In this document: piece after piece, positions 17,667-27,414 of the stretch | Position numbering within the stretch: the first letter of the stretch is position 1 | Layout of the letters: every line of letters begins with the position of its first letter | Assembly: GCF_018310695.1 (NCBI RefSeq) | Contig: NZ_JAGXCY010000028.1 | Location: 1 to 64,000 of the forward strand | Length of the DNA stretch: 64,000 bases | Source: Paenibacillus sp. Marseille-Q4541 | GTDB taxonomy: Bacteria; Bacillota; Bacilli; Paenibacillales; Paenibacillaceae | Direction: 5' to 3' | Position numbers and translations under genes: made by a program | The notes under the pieces: model-generated | Told to the model about the DNA's origin: nothing | What the model saw: only the letters and a program-made list of their open reading frames with translations | Databases searched by the model: none

Positions 17667-18605
17667 TTATTTCACCTGCAACATGCGCTCTAGGGATAAA
17701 CGTGCACGGTCGGCAACAGCAGGAGGAACATAAATCTCCGGCTTCATTGTCTCTAACGCTTTCACCAGCTTCTTGAGGTTATTCACTTTCATATTAGGGC
17801 AAACGAGGAACTTGGTTGCAAAATGGAATGACTTGTCTGGGCTATCCACTCGCAGTTGATATCCGGTTCCATCCTCCGTCCCTACAATAAATTGTTTGCG
17901 GTCTGAATTTTTACAATATTCCAGAATGGCCGTAGTACTTCCTACAAAGTCACCCATCTCTACCACCTCAGGTCGACATTCGGGGTGAACAACGAACTCA
18001 GCATCAGGATATTTAGCACGCATTTCTACCACATCTTTTACAGTAAGCATGTCATGTGTGTTGCAGTACCCTTCCCAAATAATCATTTTCTTATCTGTAT
18101 GTTGCTGAACATAATGACCTAGGTTCTTATCAGGTACCCAGATAATCTCTTCTGCATCAAGGGATTGAATGACTTTGACAGCGTTAGCAGAAGTACAGCA
18201 GATATCGGTCTCTGCCTTAATTTCAGCAGAGGAGTTGATGTATGTAACAACTTTCGCATTAGGGTGTTGCTCTTTCAGTCTACGGAGTCCATCTACATTG
18301 ACCATATCAGCCATAGGACAACCGGCACGTTCATCCGGTATAATCACCTTTTTGTTTGGCGCTAAGATCTTAGCGCTTTCCCCCATAAAATGGACACCAC
18401 AAAAAACGATGACTTCAGCATCTGTCTCTGCTGCCTTCTGGGCAAGAAGAAAAGAATCTCCACGGAAGTCTGCTACTTCCTGAATTTCATCGCGTTGATA
18501 ATAATGGGCAAGTATGATTGCATTGCGTTCCTTCTTTAGTACTTTTAGACGTTCTTTCAACTCCCGATTCATCTCGGCCTTACGCTCTAATGCCAAAACC
18601 TCCAC
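17667..18605 (-). CDS. nadA: Quinolinate synthase, 4Fe-4S
   Basis: Condenses iminoaspartate with dihydroxyacetone phosphate. 312 residues. Recognised by AHYYQRDEIQEVADFRGDSF, VIFCGVHFMGESAKIL (cluster Cys), YINSSAEIKAETDICCTSANAV (cluster Cys), HPECRPEVVEMGDFVGSTT, VGTEDGTGYQL and LVCPNMKVNNL (third cluster Cys near the C-terminus). The start is GTG 18605 with AGGAG 10 bp upstream. First gene of the nad cluster, with a consensus promoter upstream and the strong hairpin downstream. Confidence 0.96.
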   Translation of the reverse strand: MEVLALERKAEMNRELKERLKVLKKERNAIILAHYYQRDEIQEVADFRGDSFLLAQKAAETDAEVIVFCGVHFMGESAKILAPNKKVIIPDERAGCPMADMVNVDGLRRLKEQHPNAKVVTYINSSAEIKAETDICCTSANAVKVIQSLDAEEIIWVPDKNLGHYVQQHTDKKMIIWEGYCNTHDMLTVKDVVEMRAKYPDAEFVVHPECRPEVVEMGDFVGSTTAILEYCKNSDRKQFIVGTEDGTGYQLRVDSPDKSFHFATKFLVCPNMKVNNLKKLVKALETMKPEIYVPPAVADRARLSLERMLQVK

Positions 18606-18719
18606 TGTTGACCCTCTCCTTTTATGAAATAGCGAAAAAATACGCTTTCCTTAGCCTAAAGATCACGCTTGTTAATCGATTCACAAAGTCTGATACAGAA
18701 CTGTCTTTTGTTTACAACT

Positions 18720-18748
18720 AATTTACACGGGGTTCCTCTACCTGTCAA
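18720..18748 (-). promoter_or_regulatory. nadA promoter
   Basis: TTGACA (18743-18748) and TAAATT (18720-18725) spaced by 17 bp on the minus strand, 115 bp upstream of nadA and just past the ftsH terminator. NAD genes in this group are often repressed by NiaR, but I could not identify an operator with confidence. Confidence 0.7.
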
Positions 18749-18791
18749 TTCACAAAATAGACGCATTCTGGAGCTAAACGCCATTAAACAG

Positions 18792-18823
18792 CAAAAAACC
18801 GGAGAACATGTTGTTCTCCGGTT
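18792..18823 (-). terminator. Terminator after ftsH
   Basis: Minus-strand stem AACCGGAGAAC/GTTCTCCGGTT with a short loop followed by TTTTTG, 18 bp past the ftsH stop. It cleanly separates ftsH from nadA. Confidence 0.93.
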
Positions 18824-18840
18824 TAAATCCGTTTATAGCC

Positions 18841-20877
18841 TTACGAAATAGGCTTGTTGTTATCTGGATCTGTTGGAGGGGTAGAATCAGAATCCTGCTG
18901 ATTCGGAACTTCGTTCGGAATCTCACCAGCTGGTGCTCCACCGTTGTTTTCTTTTCCTTGAATGCGAACTTTAACATCACCGACATTGTCGATAATAGGT
19001 TCTCCGCCTTCAGAGGATCCTCCTGCATTACCATCTTCCTCTTTGGTAATCGCTCCGTTCTCGATCAACTGCTTGATATCTTCAAGATCAAGCGTTTCTC
19101 TTTCCAGAAGCGTTTCCGCGATAAGATGAACTTCTTTAGAATACTTGGTCAGCAAGTCTTTTGCTTTCTCATAGCATTCTGTAACCATACGGTGCATTTC
19201 TTTATCGATCTCATATGCAATGGAATCACTGTAGTTCGGCTCATGTCCGAAGTCACGACCCAAGAAAACCTGACCTTGGGAATTACCAAACTGCAACGGT
19301 CCGAGCTTTTCACTCATACCATATTCCATTACCATGCTACGCACAATACCAGTTGCTTGTTGGAAGTCACTATAGGCACCTGTACCGATTTCACCGATAA
19401 ACAGTTCTTCCGATACACGTCCACCCAATAATCCTGTTACTTTATCAAGCAATTCCTGTTTCGTTGCCAGCATACGATCTTCTTTCGGCATCATAATTAC
19501 ATATCCGCCTGCACGACCACGAGGTACGATTGTAACTTTGTGAACCATATCGGCATGCTCCAAGAAGTAACCTACAATTGTATGGCCTGCTTCATGGAAA
19601 GCAACAATCCGTTTTTCACGGTCACTAACCACACGGCTTTTCTTCTCAGTACCTACAATAACACGGTCAATCGCTTCATCCATCTCACGCATGGAGATAT
19701 CTTTACGATTGCGTCTTGCAGCAAGAAGGGCTGCCTCATTAAGCAAATTCTCAAGGTCGGCTCCTGTAAATCCAGTTGTACGTTTCGCAATAACATCCAT
19801 CTTAACATCTTTCGTCAGTGGTTTGTTACGGGCATGTACTTTAAGAACTGCTTCACGGCCTCTAACATCAGGACGATCTACTGTAATTTGACGGTCAAAA
19901 CGTCCCGGACGAAGAAGTGCCGGGTCAAGGATATCTTGACGGTTCGTTGCAGCAATGATAATAATACCTTCGTTTGCTCCGAAACCATCCATCTCCACGA
20001 GCAATTGGTTTAGCGTCTGCTCGCGCTCATCATGTCCACCGCCAAGTCCGGCGCCACGTTGACGACCTACGGCATCGATCTCATCAATAAAGATGATACA
20101 TGGAGCGTTTTTCTTCGCATTTTCGAACAAGTCACGTACACGTGATGCACCGACACCGACGAACATTTCGACGAAGTCAGAACCTGAAATACTGAAGAAC
20201 GGTACGCCTGCTTCCCCTGCAACAGCTCTTGCGAGGAGTGTTTTACCTGTTCCCGGAGGACCATTCAGCAGAACCCCTTTCGGAATTCTAGCGCCAACCG
20301 CTGCAAACTTACGAGGGTCTTTCAGGAATTCAACAACTTCGACAAGCTCTTGCTTCTCTTCGTCAGCTCCTGCAACATCTTCGAAAGTAATCTTTTTCTT
20401 CTCTTCGTTATATAAACGTGCACGGCTCTTACCAAAGTTCATCACTTTGCCACCGCCGCCTTGCGCCTGATTAAACAGGAAGAAGAAGAGGACAAACATC
20501 AAAATAAGAGGTATAAACGACGTTAGTAGTGTCAGCCAAATGCTGTCACCCTTCATCGGTTTCGCTTCCAACACAAACCCATTTGCTTGACTTGCATCCA
20601 TAATTTCTTGGACTGCAGAGTCAGTGGCAGGGATGTACGTAATAAAGTTTTTTGAGGTTTCAGCAGGTGGTTTTATATACTGTCCCGTTACCTGGTATGC
20701 ATAGCCATCAAACTGAAGACTCAAATTCTCTACGTTCTTAGCAGATAACTCCTGACGAAACTCGTTGTATTTAGGGGTATCAGCCGCTTCACTTCCACCA
20801 TTGATAACCTGGTAGATGCCGACCACAACTAAAAATAAAATTAGATAAAAACCAGAATTCCGGATGAACCGATTCAT
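18841..20877 (-). CDS. ftsH: ATP-dependent zinc metalloprotease FtsH
   Basis: Membrane AAA+ protease that degrades misfolded membrane and regulatory proteins. 678 residues: TM1 about 8-26, extracytoplasmic part, TM2 about 114-136, Walker A GPPGTGKT 206-213, Walker B IIFIDEID 261-268, second region of homology ending RPGRFDR, pore FVGVGAS, and Zn site HEAGH 428-432. The tail after about 630 is Gly/Pro/Asp rich and low complexity. ATG 20877 follows GAGGAGG. Synteny with hpt and tilS upstream is conserved. Confidence 0.98.
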   Translation of the reverse strand: MNRFIRNSGFYLILFLVVVGIYQVINGGSEAADTPKYNEFRQELSAKNVENLSLQFDGYAYQVTGQYIKPPAETSKNFITYIPATDSAVQEIMDASQANGFVLEAKPMKGDSIWLTLLTSFIPLILMFVLFFFLFNQAQGGGGKVMNFGKSRARLYNEEKKKITFEDVAGADEEKQELVEVVEFLKDPRKFAAVGARIPKGVLLNGPPGTGKTLLARAVAGEAGVPFFSISGSDFVEMFVGVGASRVRDLFENAKKNAPCIIFIDEIDAVGRQRGAGLGGGHDEREQTLNQLLVEMDGFGANEGIIIIAATNRQDILDPALLRPGRFDRQITVDRPDVRGREAVLKVHARNKPLTKDVKMDVIAKRTTGFTGADLENLLNEAALLAARRNRKDISMREMDEAIDRVIVGTEKKSRVVSDREKRIVAFHEAGHTIVGYFLEHADMVHKVTIVPRGRAGGYVIMMPKEDRMLATKQELLDKVTGLLGGRVSEELFIGEIGTGAYSDFQQATGIVRSMVMEYGMSEKLGPLQFGNSQGQVFLGRDFGHEPNYSDSIAYEIDKEMHRMVTECYEKAKDLLTKYSKEVHLIAETLLERETLDLEDIKQLIENGAITKEEDGNAGGSSEGGEPIIDNVGDVKVRIQGKENNGGAPAGEIPNEVPNQQDSDSTPPTDPDNNKPIS

Positions 20878-20906
20878 CCCCTACCTCCTCTCGAGACACT
20901 TTAGTT

Positions 20907-20936
20907 ATTTTACCATAGCCATTCTTCCCTTCTCAA
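20907..20936 (-). promoter_or_regulatory. Candidate ftsH promoter
   Basis: TTGAGA (20931-20936) and TAAAAT (20907-20912) spaced by 18 bp on the minus strand, 30 bp upstream of the ftsH start, in the only intergenic gap between hpt and ftsH. Confidence 0.5.
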
Positions 20937-20977
20937 CAAAGGGACAAACGTGATTCTATCATTTCGTAGCCGGGATT

Positions 20978-21517
20978 TTAGCTAGAATAAATCTCCGGTT
21001 TCAAAATCCCGATATAAGGCAGGTTCCGGTAATGCTCAGCATAATCCAAACCGTAGCCAACTACAAATGCATCTGGCAAGACAAATCCCGTATAATCTGC
21101 TTCTAGATCAACAGAACGACCTGACGGTTTGTCAAACAAGGTGACCACCGTTGTTGATTTAGCACCTCTGTTCTGCAGAAGTTCAATCAAACGGCTCAGT
21201 GTAAGCCCGCTGTCAATGATATCCTCTACAATTAGAACGTCACGGCCCTCAACGGATTGATCCAAATCCTTGATGATCTTAACTACACCAGAAGACTTGG
21301 TGGAAGCACCATAACTTGATACGGCCATAAAGTCCATTTCAAGAGGCACTGTTATGTTCTTAACCAAATCAGCCATAAATATAAACGCGCCTTTAAGTAC
21401 ACAAATGACTAAAGGATTGCGATCTACATATTCCTTGCTAAGTAATTCGCCTAACTCCTTGATTTTACCTTGAATTTCTTCCTCACTAATTAAAACTTCT
21501 TGAATATCGTTCTGCAA
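20978..21517 (-). CDS. hpt: Hypoxanthine phosphoribosyltransferase
   Basis: Purine salvage: converts hypoxanthine or guanine plus PRPP to IMP or GMP. 179 residues. PRPP-binding signature VLIVEDIIDSGLTL (about 96-109) and the N-terminal VLKGAFIFMADLV loop are typical, and the C-terminal GYGLDYAEHYRNLPYIG closes the site. The start is TTG 21517, with AGGAGG 10 bp upstream. It follows tilS as in B. subtilis, where the two products also act together as regulators of ftsH. Confidence 0.96.
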   Translation of the reverse strand: MQNDIQEVLISEEEIQGKIKELGELLSKEYVDRNPLVICVLKGAFIFMADLVKNITVPLEMDFMAVSSYGASTKSSGVVKIIKDLDQSVEGRDVLIVEDIIDSGLTLSRLIELLQNRGAKSTTVVTLFDKPSGRSVDLEADYTGFVLPDAFVVGYGLDYAEHYRNLPYIGILKPEIYSS

Positions 21518-21588
21518 CGTTAGTGAACCTCCTAAGTTATACTATGAAAGTCTTACCTGCACCATTACTGTCACCCATTCCGTTACGG

Positions 21589-23007
21589 TTACTCAATCCG
21601 CATTTCAAGGATCTGTGCAGACTGCTCCGTAACGAGAGCATGAATGGAACGTCTTACGCCCGGAATCCAGATGATGTTTCCTGCACCATCACACACGAGC
21701 GGAATACGGGAACGCAGGGACGGCGGAATTTTGGCGTCTATAAAAATATCTTTAACCTTTTTGCTTCCGTTTAATCCCATCACTTTCATGGTATCTCCAG
21801 GCAACCGCGATCTCACAGTAAGTGGCCATATAAGCTGGCTCATATCGAAATGTGCTTCAATTGCAGATATCGGCCTGCGTACATCCTTTAGATTGACCAA
21901 ATGAATGGTTCTTTCAATCTCATTGAGATACAAGTGATACCTATCTTCATCTGGAAAATCCAGCTGGTAACTGTAATGTTCAGATACAGTAGACTTCCGG
22001 GCAGTAAAAGTAATACGGTTATATTCCCGCATGCAAACGACACCTTGGCCTATATCGAGAATCCATGTCGTAGGTTCAGCCTGAACTGCCCCCTTACGTA
22101 TGGATTCTATCCTCGAAAAAGTAGCAAAATCATCGTTCGAAGGCAGATAATTTAATATTAATTTAATGAGCCTTCGTTGTAAAGCAACATGTAGCACCTT
22201 GAACGCAGGCACCTGGAAGGTCAGTTGATCTTCCGTCTTGTACACCATATCAGAGAAAGTTTGCTTCGCTGTTGCTTCCAAGTAATCATCTTCAGCACCT
22301 ATAACTTCCGCCATCCGATGAAGTGATTCGGTTAGCTGCCCATTATATTGCCCCAAAAAAGGAAGCACATCCAGTCGGATCGCATTTCTAAGATATTTAC
22401 GATTCATATTACTGCTATCGGTGACATAAGGCAGACCGGCTTTTTCACAAACCTGTACCAAGTCCGTCTTGGTAATACGTAAACATGGGCGAATAAGTTC
22501 CACGTTTTTTTCAATTCGTTTCATTTTTATTCCTGATAATCCTGAAGCACCACTCCCGCGTAGCATATGCAGCAATACGGTTTCGGCCTGATCGTCGGCG
22601 TGATGCGCCAGTGCGATACTGTTTGCCTCATATTTCGCAGCTACCTCGTGGAGAAAAGCATACCTTTTTTCACGTGCTGCATCTTGTGCATTGCGTCCGC
22701 TTTCCTTTATATACTTCGGCATATCAAGCTGCACCATCTCAAAAGGAATATGTAACGATTCAGCATATTTTTTTACCAGTACTGCCTCGTCGTCTGATTC
22801 GGTCCGAAAACCATGATGTACATGAGCACAAATCAGAGTAAGCGGTGTACGATAAAGAGCAATCTGATGAAGAATATGTAAAAGAGCCACAGAATCCGCT
22901 CCACCGGATACTGCGACTACAATCCGGTAACCCGGTTTCCACAAATCAAATTCCTCTGCCATAGCAGCTATCTGCATTACCGTAGGTTCAAGTTTCCGTC
23001 CTTCCAT
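21589..23007 (-). CDS. tilS: tRNA(Ile)-lysidine synthase
   Basis: Modifies C34 of the CAU-anticodon tRNA-Ile to lysidine so that it reads AUA; essential in bacteria. 472 residues. The N-type ATP pyrophosphatase P-loop SGGADS is at 34-39, the HHADDQAETVLLHMLRGSG block near 135, the RPCL...Y.TDSSN motif near 185 and the C-terminal TilS domain from about 375 (WPLTVRSRLPGDTM). ATG 23007 follows GAGGAG. Confidence 0.96.
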   Translation of the reverse strand: MEGRKLEPTVMQIAAMAEEFDLWKPGYRIVVAVSGGADSVALLHILHQIALYRTPLTLICAHVHHGFRTESDDEAVLVKKYAESLHIPFEMVQLDMPKYIKESGRNAQDAAREKRYAFLHEVAAKYEANSIALAHHADDQAETVLLHMLRGSGASGLSGIKMKRIEKNVELIRPCLRITKTDLVQVCEKAGLPYVTDSSNMNRKYLRNAIRLDVLPFLGQYNGQLTESLHRMAEVIGAEDDYLEATAKQTFSDMVYKTEDQLTFQVPAFKVLHVALQRRLIKLILNYLPSNDDFATFSRIESIRKGAVQAEPTTWILDIGQGVVCMREYNRITFTARKSTVSEHYSYQLDFPDEDRYHLYLNEIERTIHLVNLKDVRRPISAIEAHFDMSQLIWPLTVRSRLPGDTMKVMGLNGSKKVKDIFIDAKIPPSLRSRIPLVCDGAGNIIWIPGVRRSIHALVTEQSAQILEMRIE

Positions 23008-23055
23008 GTTGCTCCTCTTTTCTAACTCGGATATTGCAATATGTACCCTCTAATC

Positions 23056-23991
23056 TTAGCGAAGCATCAGAAGTACTGCTCCTGCCATAATTAGAGCTGA
23101 TAACGCAAAAGATGGGATAAGCCATCCTGGAGCTGGTTCTGATGATACGTTTTTGGGCCGACCCTTAGGTCTGTAAACGTGCTTCTTCCAGAAGAAAAAA
23201 GCGGCCTCTGCATCCTCATAATGACCTTGTACTGCCTTTTGAAGCCAACTTCTATAAGGTACTAGCCGTTCGCTCTTTTGAATGATAGTCAAAAGCGATG
23301 GTATTCCCCGGAGTTGGGGCAGGTTCTCCCCCGTGATTCTTCTCAATTCTTCTCCCTCCAGAAGATGAATCAAAAGAAGTGCAACGGAAAATACATCATA
23401 TTTCTGATCTGCGACACGGCTGCCTGCATTCCAGTACCCTCTATCATACCATTCCGTAAACTGTTTGACGCTGCGTCCTACCGGACTTACTCCTCCATAA
23501 TCAATGAGCTCCACCTCACCGTAAGAAGAGACAAGTACATTTTGCGGCTTCAAATCACAGAATATATAACCTAAACGGTGCAGCTCAGCCAGCTTTTTTA
23601 AAAGCCGAAGCCCGATTAACATCGTCCAGTCTGGGCCATTTCTACGGATGAATAAGTGAAGCGGCTCACCCCTTACATAAGTCATGACGTAAAAAGGGAT
23701 TTCACTACCGCCTGCCTGATAATCATCCACTTCCTTTAAATAAGAAGAGATCCCACGTCCACCTGCAAGCTGTTCCTTCTTCTCTAATGAAGTAAGAACG
23801 TTGATCTCTGACTGCAAATCAAGCGGATTAAAACCCATCTTGAGCGCATACCGGCCTCCACCCGGTTCACGCTGAACCAAATAAACGATCCCGTTTGCTC
23901 CTTTGCCCAGCACCTTTTGAATAACATATTTACTATGTTTCCATTTGCCGGTAACCACAGTTCCAGGAGTAAAATCAGGACCCAGCGGCAT
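23056..23991 (-). CDS. Membrane-anchored Ser/Thr protein kinase (YabT-like)
   Basis: Hanks-type kinase of 311 residues with a C-terminal membrane anchor (about 289-309). Visible motifs: glycine loop GKGANG 29-34, ATP Lys51 (ALKMG), catalytic loop CDLKPQN with Asp146/Lys148/Asn151 (the usual HRD His/Arg are replaced by Phe-Cys), DYG 164-166 in place of DFG. B. subtilis YabT, at the same locus, is a spore-stage DNA-stimulated kinase acting on RecA and AbrB; that function is transferred by synteny. The ATG at 23991 (AAGGTG upstream) overlaps the VWA gene by 17 bp, so the upstream 28 residues of the longer frame are rejected. Confidence 0.9.
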   Translation of the reverse strand: MPLGPDFTPGTVVTGKWKHSKYVIQKVLGKGANGIVYLVQREPGGGRYALKMGFNPLDLQSEINVLTSLEKKEQLAGGRGISSYLKEVDDYQAGGSEIPFYVMTYVRGEPLHLFIRRNGPDWTMLIGLRLLKKLAELHRLGYIFCDLKPQNVLVSSYGEVELIDYGGVSPVGRSVKQFTEWYDRGYWNAGSRVADQKYDVFSVALLLIHLLEGEELRRITGENLPQLRGIPSLLTIIQKSERLVPYRSWLQKAVQGHYEDAEAAFFFWKKHVYRPKGRPKNVSSEPAPGWLIPSFALSALIMAGAVLLMLR

Positions 23992-24727
23992 AGTCACCTT
24001 GCATCCCTTCTTTTGCTCCGTAATCGCGATGATACAGCTCATGCTCGTTAAGTGTACCATAACGATAATGATCAATCACCTTTAATATTGCGGGTCCAGT
24101 AGGCGTAGCCCCCTTCATATCCAGCTTCGTGAATACGGACCGAAGTGCATTCATGTCACTTGTCCAATGGATATCAAGCACTGCTTCTTCACCACCGTGT
24201 TTACCAGGGAAGTGAAAGACCGAGATTTGACTTCTCCCTTCACGCGCTTGAAGGCTAAGCATTAAATCCCGAATTCCTTCTTCAACGGCAGCAATTTTAG
24301 GTTTCATGCTAGCACTTGCATCGATTAAAAGAGCTACTTGGAGTGGTGTCGTTTCTGTCAAATGATCCAACACTTGAACCACCTCTGCGCGCTGATGCGG
24401 AGGAAGTTCAGCTATACCGCCCGAATCTTTGCCTAAAATTTGTTTAAGCTCCTTATTAACCGCAAGCTCGATGGTCTGAACCACCGTTTTTCGAGTCATC
24501 ATCTGCATCGTTTTTGCCAGAACCGGTGTACCTACAATTCGGCTAATCCCCCCTCCAGCTTTAGCAATTGCCTCAATTTCCTGACCTCCGAGGTCGCCAA
24601 TGGTTCCGTAGTCCACCACACCGACCACATTCACGGTAATGCCTTCCTCCAAGGCATATGCCGCAGCGAGTACCGGACTCGAGCCAACATTAGAACATCC
24701 GTCTGTTATGAGTAAAATTTGTTTCAT
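23975..24727 (-). CDS. VWA-domain protein (YabS-like)
   Basis: 250-residue cytoplasmic von Willebrand factor A protein. The MIDAS motif DASAS lies in LLIDASASMKPK near 142, with a downstream GATPTGPAI supplying the MIDAS Thr, so metal-dependent protein binding is expected. An additional TDGCSN motif opens the protein. ATG 24727 has GGGG 9-10 bp upstream; the longer frame of 66 extra residues lacks a site. In B. subtilis yabS lies between spoIIE and yabT; here it overlaps the kinase gene by 17 bp. Function unknown, probably sporulation related. Confidence 0.85.
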   Translation of the reverse strand: MKQILLITDGCSNVGSSPVLAAAYALEEGITVNVVGVVDYGTIGDLGGQEIEAIAKAGGGISRIVGTPVLAKTMQMMTRKTVVQTIELAVNKELKQILGKDSGGIAELPPHQRAEVVQVLDHLTETTPLQVALLIDASASMKPKIAAVEEGIRDLMLSLQAREGRSQISVFHFPGKHGGEEAVLDIHWTSDMNALRSVFTKLDMKGATPTGPAILKVIDHYRYGTLNEHELYHRDYGAKEGMQGDYAAGS

Positions 24728-24827
24728 CTTTCTCATCCCCTTTGTTTTAAGCCTATTCCTATTATTTCCATTAAGGGCTAGGTTCAAACGAGGGATTTTT
24801 CCTTCTATATAATATATCATCCGAAAA

Positions 24828-27338
24828 TCAGCTGACCGTTCTCGGACGCTCCATTCGATCAATTCCCGGGATACGCAGTGTTGCCCACTCCGGGCTGAAA
24901 TGATCCACTCTGCCGACGACAACCGTCATGTCATCATGAATCTTATTCTGCTGATAACGAATAACGCGCTCTAATAAGATATCGGCAATTTCCTGAGGAT
25001 CTTCACTATCCATTTCCTGAATCATTCGTTTCATCCACATTTCTTTGTTTACCGCATACCCAGGCGCATCGTATATACCGTCTGTCATCATAATGACAAT
25101 ATCACCGGGGAGCAGTTGGGTCGTAACAAGGTCAACCTCTATATCTTTTATAATGCCTACAGGAAGATTGCTTGCGGAGACCGGAATAACTTCGTCACCT
25201 CTTTTGATAAAACTTGGTGTTGAGCCAATTTTCATAAATGTCGTCTGAGCTGAATACTGATCAATAAGTGCCATATCCACCGTAGCATAAAATTCTTCTG
25301 GTGATCGTAGCATTAGTATGGAATTAACCGACTTGATGGCGAGTTTAGCATCCATGCCAGATTCAAGCAGCTGCTCCAGAATATTTAGGGCGGTGCTACT
25401 CTCAAGTCTTGCTCGTTCTCCATTTCCCATTCCGTCACTGAGTGCAACTACGAATGTGCCATTGCCAAGCTCAACTGTACTGTAACTGTCGCCCGAAAGA
25501 AGGCCCCCACCCTTGGCTGCTCCAGCTACCCCTGTTGTTACTTCGTATGTCTTGGCCGACCCGAAAGTCACCGTTGCAAGTCCCTGCTTCGGAAGCGTCA
25601 TCGTCTCTTCGACAACCGCAATATGTTCACCGATGATATCGGATAAAAGTGGCGCAATAATTTTTCGGCACTCATCAAATCCCTTCGTATAAGCATGTAC
25701 GACTTCAATCTCGACTTGACCTGCGTCCAGGTTAATAATGTCGATGCTGTGGATGGACAACCCTAACTGCTCCAAAGCGGTTCTAATCTGTTCCTCCTGC
25801 TTATGCATCACTGTTGTTTCGCGTTGTATCTCTCGTGCCAGGTCCTCCATTACCTGAGACACGCCAGATAATTGTTCTGCTACAAGTACCCTGCTGTCGT
25901 ATATTTGACGTTTCCATTGCATATTATCTTGGTATAGCCCGTACTGACGCTTCATCACATCAAGTACAGCCCCCGTCTTAGCACAGCTTTTCGTCCATGA
26001 AGCTGGAATATCCTTGGCCTCAAAATCCGGGTTTTCTTCTATGGAAGTCATCATCTCTGTCATGTATTTATAAGTTTGATAGAACTTTCCGTCCCAACAC
26101 TGTTGTTGCTTGAAGCAGGATGAACAGGTCCCTTCCGCAACAGCATTCATAAAGTGCTCCATATCCTGCTGTCCTTGACCCATTTCATTGACACCGGACA
26201 TCTGATCAAAGCTTTTGGATAACTGCTTAAATACTTGCGAAAAACGGGTTACCCGTTCAGCAGTCAGGTCCCTGATCCGTTTTGCATACTCATGTTGAGA
26301 ATGGCTATGATCCTGTGTACCAGGTACATATTTAGAAATGACATTTAATATGCTCTTCGGTGTCAGCAAAAAGAGAAGAATTGCTGCACAGCTTTCGTAG
26401 GTTGATGTTATTACATCTCCTGTTCCGCCTAAATAAACGGCAAGAATCGATGATCCAAGCAGCATCCCTAGAGATACACCTAGCTTTTTACCCTCCTTTA
26501 GCATTCCGGCCAGCATTCCAGCAAAAGCCAGTAAACTCATCTGATAGATAGCAGACATATTCGCAAGGCTGAGTATCAGTCCCGTAATAACTCCAACCGA
26601 TGCTCCAAGTGGCGCTCCACCCACAAGGGCAAAGAGAAGCAGAAGATACCTGGATAATACATTTTCAGCCGAAAGGTTATATACCGTAAAACCTACAGCT
26701 CCTGTCATGACGGAAGCCAGTAAAATAATGAGACAAAGGATCTCCTCGCTGCGGAGGTTTACATTCTTTTTGCGGTAGGTAAAAATGGGTATCGCTTGTA
26801 TGAAGACCAGTGTGAGTACAAAACTCAGCACGGCATCGATCGTCATCATTAGGACCGCGTACCATGTGAATGAGGGTCCGATCAGGACGGTAAACAAATT
26901 GACCATAAAAGCTGAGGTAAAAACCATTACAGGTGCGTAAGATAATTCGGTTTTCCCAAAAGAGGAAAGTCCTCTGTACAGCAGATAGAAGATGCCTATC
27001 TCTGCTGCAATGGTAAACAGTGTGGGATAAGGTGCGAAAAAACCGCCGGCCAGAATAGCGACTCCCACGGGAATCAAAAAATCCCTTCTCAGAAACAGAA
27101 TGACGGCGAAATAGGCTATGGCAAAAGGTGATAATTCGTCTAATATCATAGCCTTTCCGAGCAAAAAACCCATTACCGTAAGTAGAATCATCCATTTCTT
27201 CTCAGATAGAACTTGTACGGCCTTCAGTGATCCTGCCCATGTCTTCACTTTCGTACTCACATCTTCACGCAGCTCTTTTCCTCGTTTACCTGTCTTGAGT
27301 CCAGGAAAAGGTATCACATTCCACTTGTCCATTTTCAT
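24828..27338 (-). CDS. spoIIE: Stage II sporulation protein E, PP2C phosphatase
   Basis: Dephosphorylates SpoIIAA and so activates sigma-F in the forespore; also binds FtsZ at the polar septum. 836 residues: cytoplasmic N-tail, about ten membrane segments (about 50-330), a central regulatory/FtsZ-binding region with several Cys (SCFKQQQCWD near 402), and a PP2C domain from about 590 with ALSDGMGNGERARLES (metal Asp) and IVMMTDGIYDAPGY. ATG 27338 with GGGGAG upstream. Its promoter region (27372-27438) looks Spo0A-dependent. Confidence 0.97.
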   Translation of the reverse strand: MKMDKWNVIPFPGLKTGKRGKELREDVSTKVKTWAGSLKAVQVLSEKKWMILLTVMGFLLGKAMILDELSPFAIAYFAVILFLRRDFLIPVGVAILAGGFFAPYPTLFTIAAEIGIFYLLYRGLSSFGKTELSYAPVMVFTSAFMVNLFTVLIGPSFTWYAVLMMTIDAVLSFVLTLVFIQAIPIFTYRKKNVNLRSEEILCLIILLASVMTGAVGFTVYNLSAENVLSRYLLLLFALVGGAPLGASVGVITGLILSLANMSAIYQMSLLAFAGMLAGMLKEGKKLGVSLGMLLGSSILAVYLGGTGDVITSTYESCAAILLFLLTPKSILNVISKYVPGTQDHSHSQHEYAKRIRDLTAERVTRFSQVFKQLSKSFDQMSGVNEMGQGQQDMEHFMNAVAEGTCSSCFKQQQCWDGKFYQTYKYMTEMMTSIEENPDFEAKDIPASWTKSCAKTGAVLDVMKRQYGLYQDNMQWKRQIYDSRVLVAEQLSGVSQVMEDLAREIQRETTVMHKQEEQIRTALEQLGLSIHSIDIINLDAGQVEIEVVHAYTKGFDECRKIIAPLLSDIIGEHIAVVEETMTLPKQGLATVTFGSAKTYEVTTGVAGAAKGGGLLSGDSYSTVELGNGTFVVALSDGMGNGERARLESSTALNILEQLLESGMDAKLAIKSVNSILMLRSPEEFYATVDMALIDQYSAQTTFMKIGSTPSFIKRGDEVIPVSASNLPVGIIKDIEVDLVTTQLLPGDIVIMMTDGIYDAPGYAVNKEMWMKRMIQEMDSEDPQEIADILLERVIRYQQNKIHDDMTVVVGRVDHFSPEWATLRIPGIDRMERPRTVS

Positions 27339-27371
27339 CTTCGCTCCCCAACGTTTGATTTGATGTTTCTC

Positions 27372-27405
27372 ATTATAGGCAGCTTGTTCTGTGAAAGTTT
27401 GTCAG
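27372..27405 (-). promoter_or_regulatory. spoIIE promoter with long spacer
   Basis: Minus-strand -10 TATAAT (27372-27377) and a -35-like CTGACA (27400-27405) are 22 bp apart. B. subtilis spoIIE and spoIIG use sigma-A promoters with a 21-22 bp spacer that need Spo0A~P, so the spacing is a recognisable hallmark. Located 34 bp upstream of the spoIIE ATG. Confidence 0.65.
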
Positions 27406-27414
27406 AAACTAAGA

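Noticed and set aside
18808..19431. 207-codon plus-strand ORF opposite ftsH
   Set aside because: Shadow frame without initiation site; ftsH is certain.
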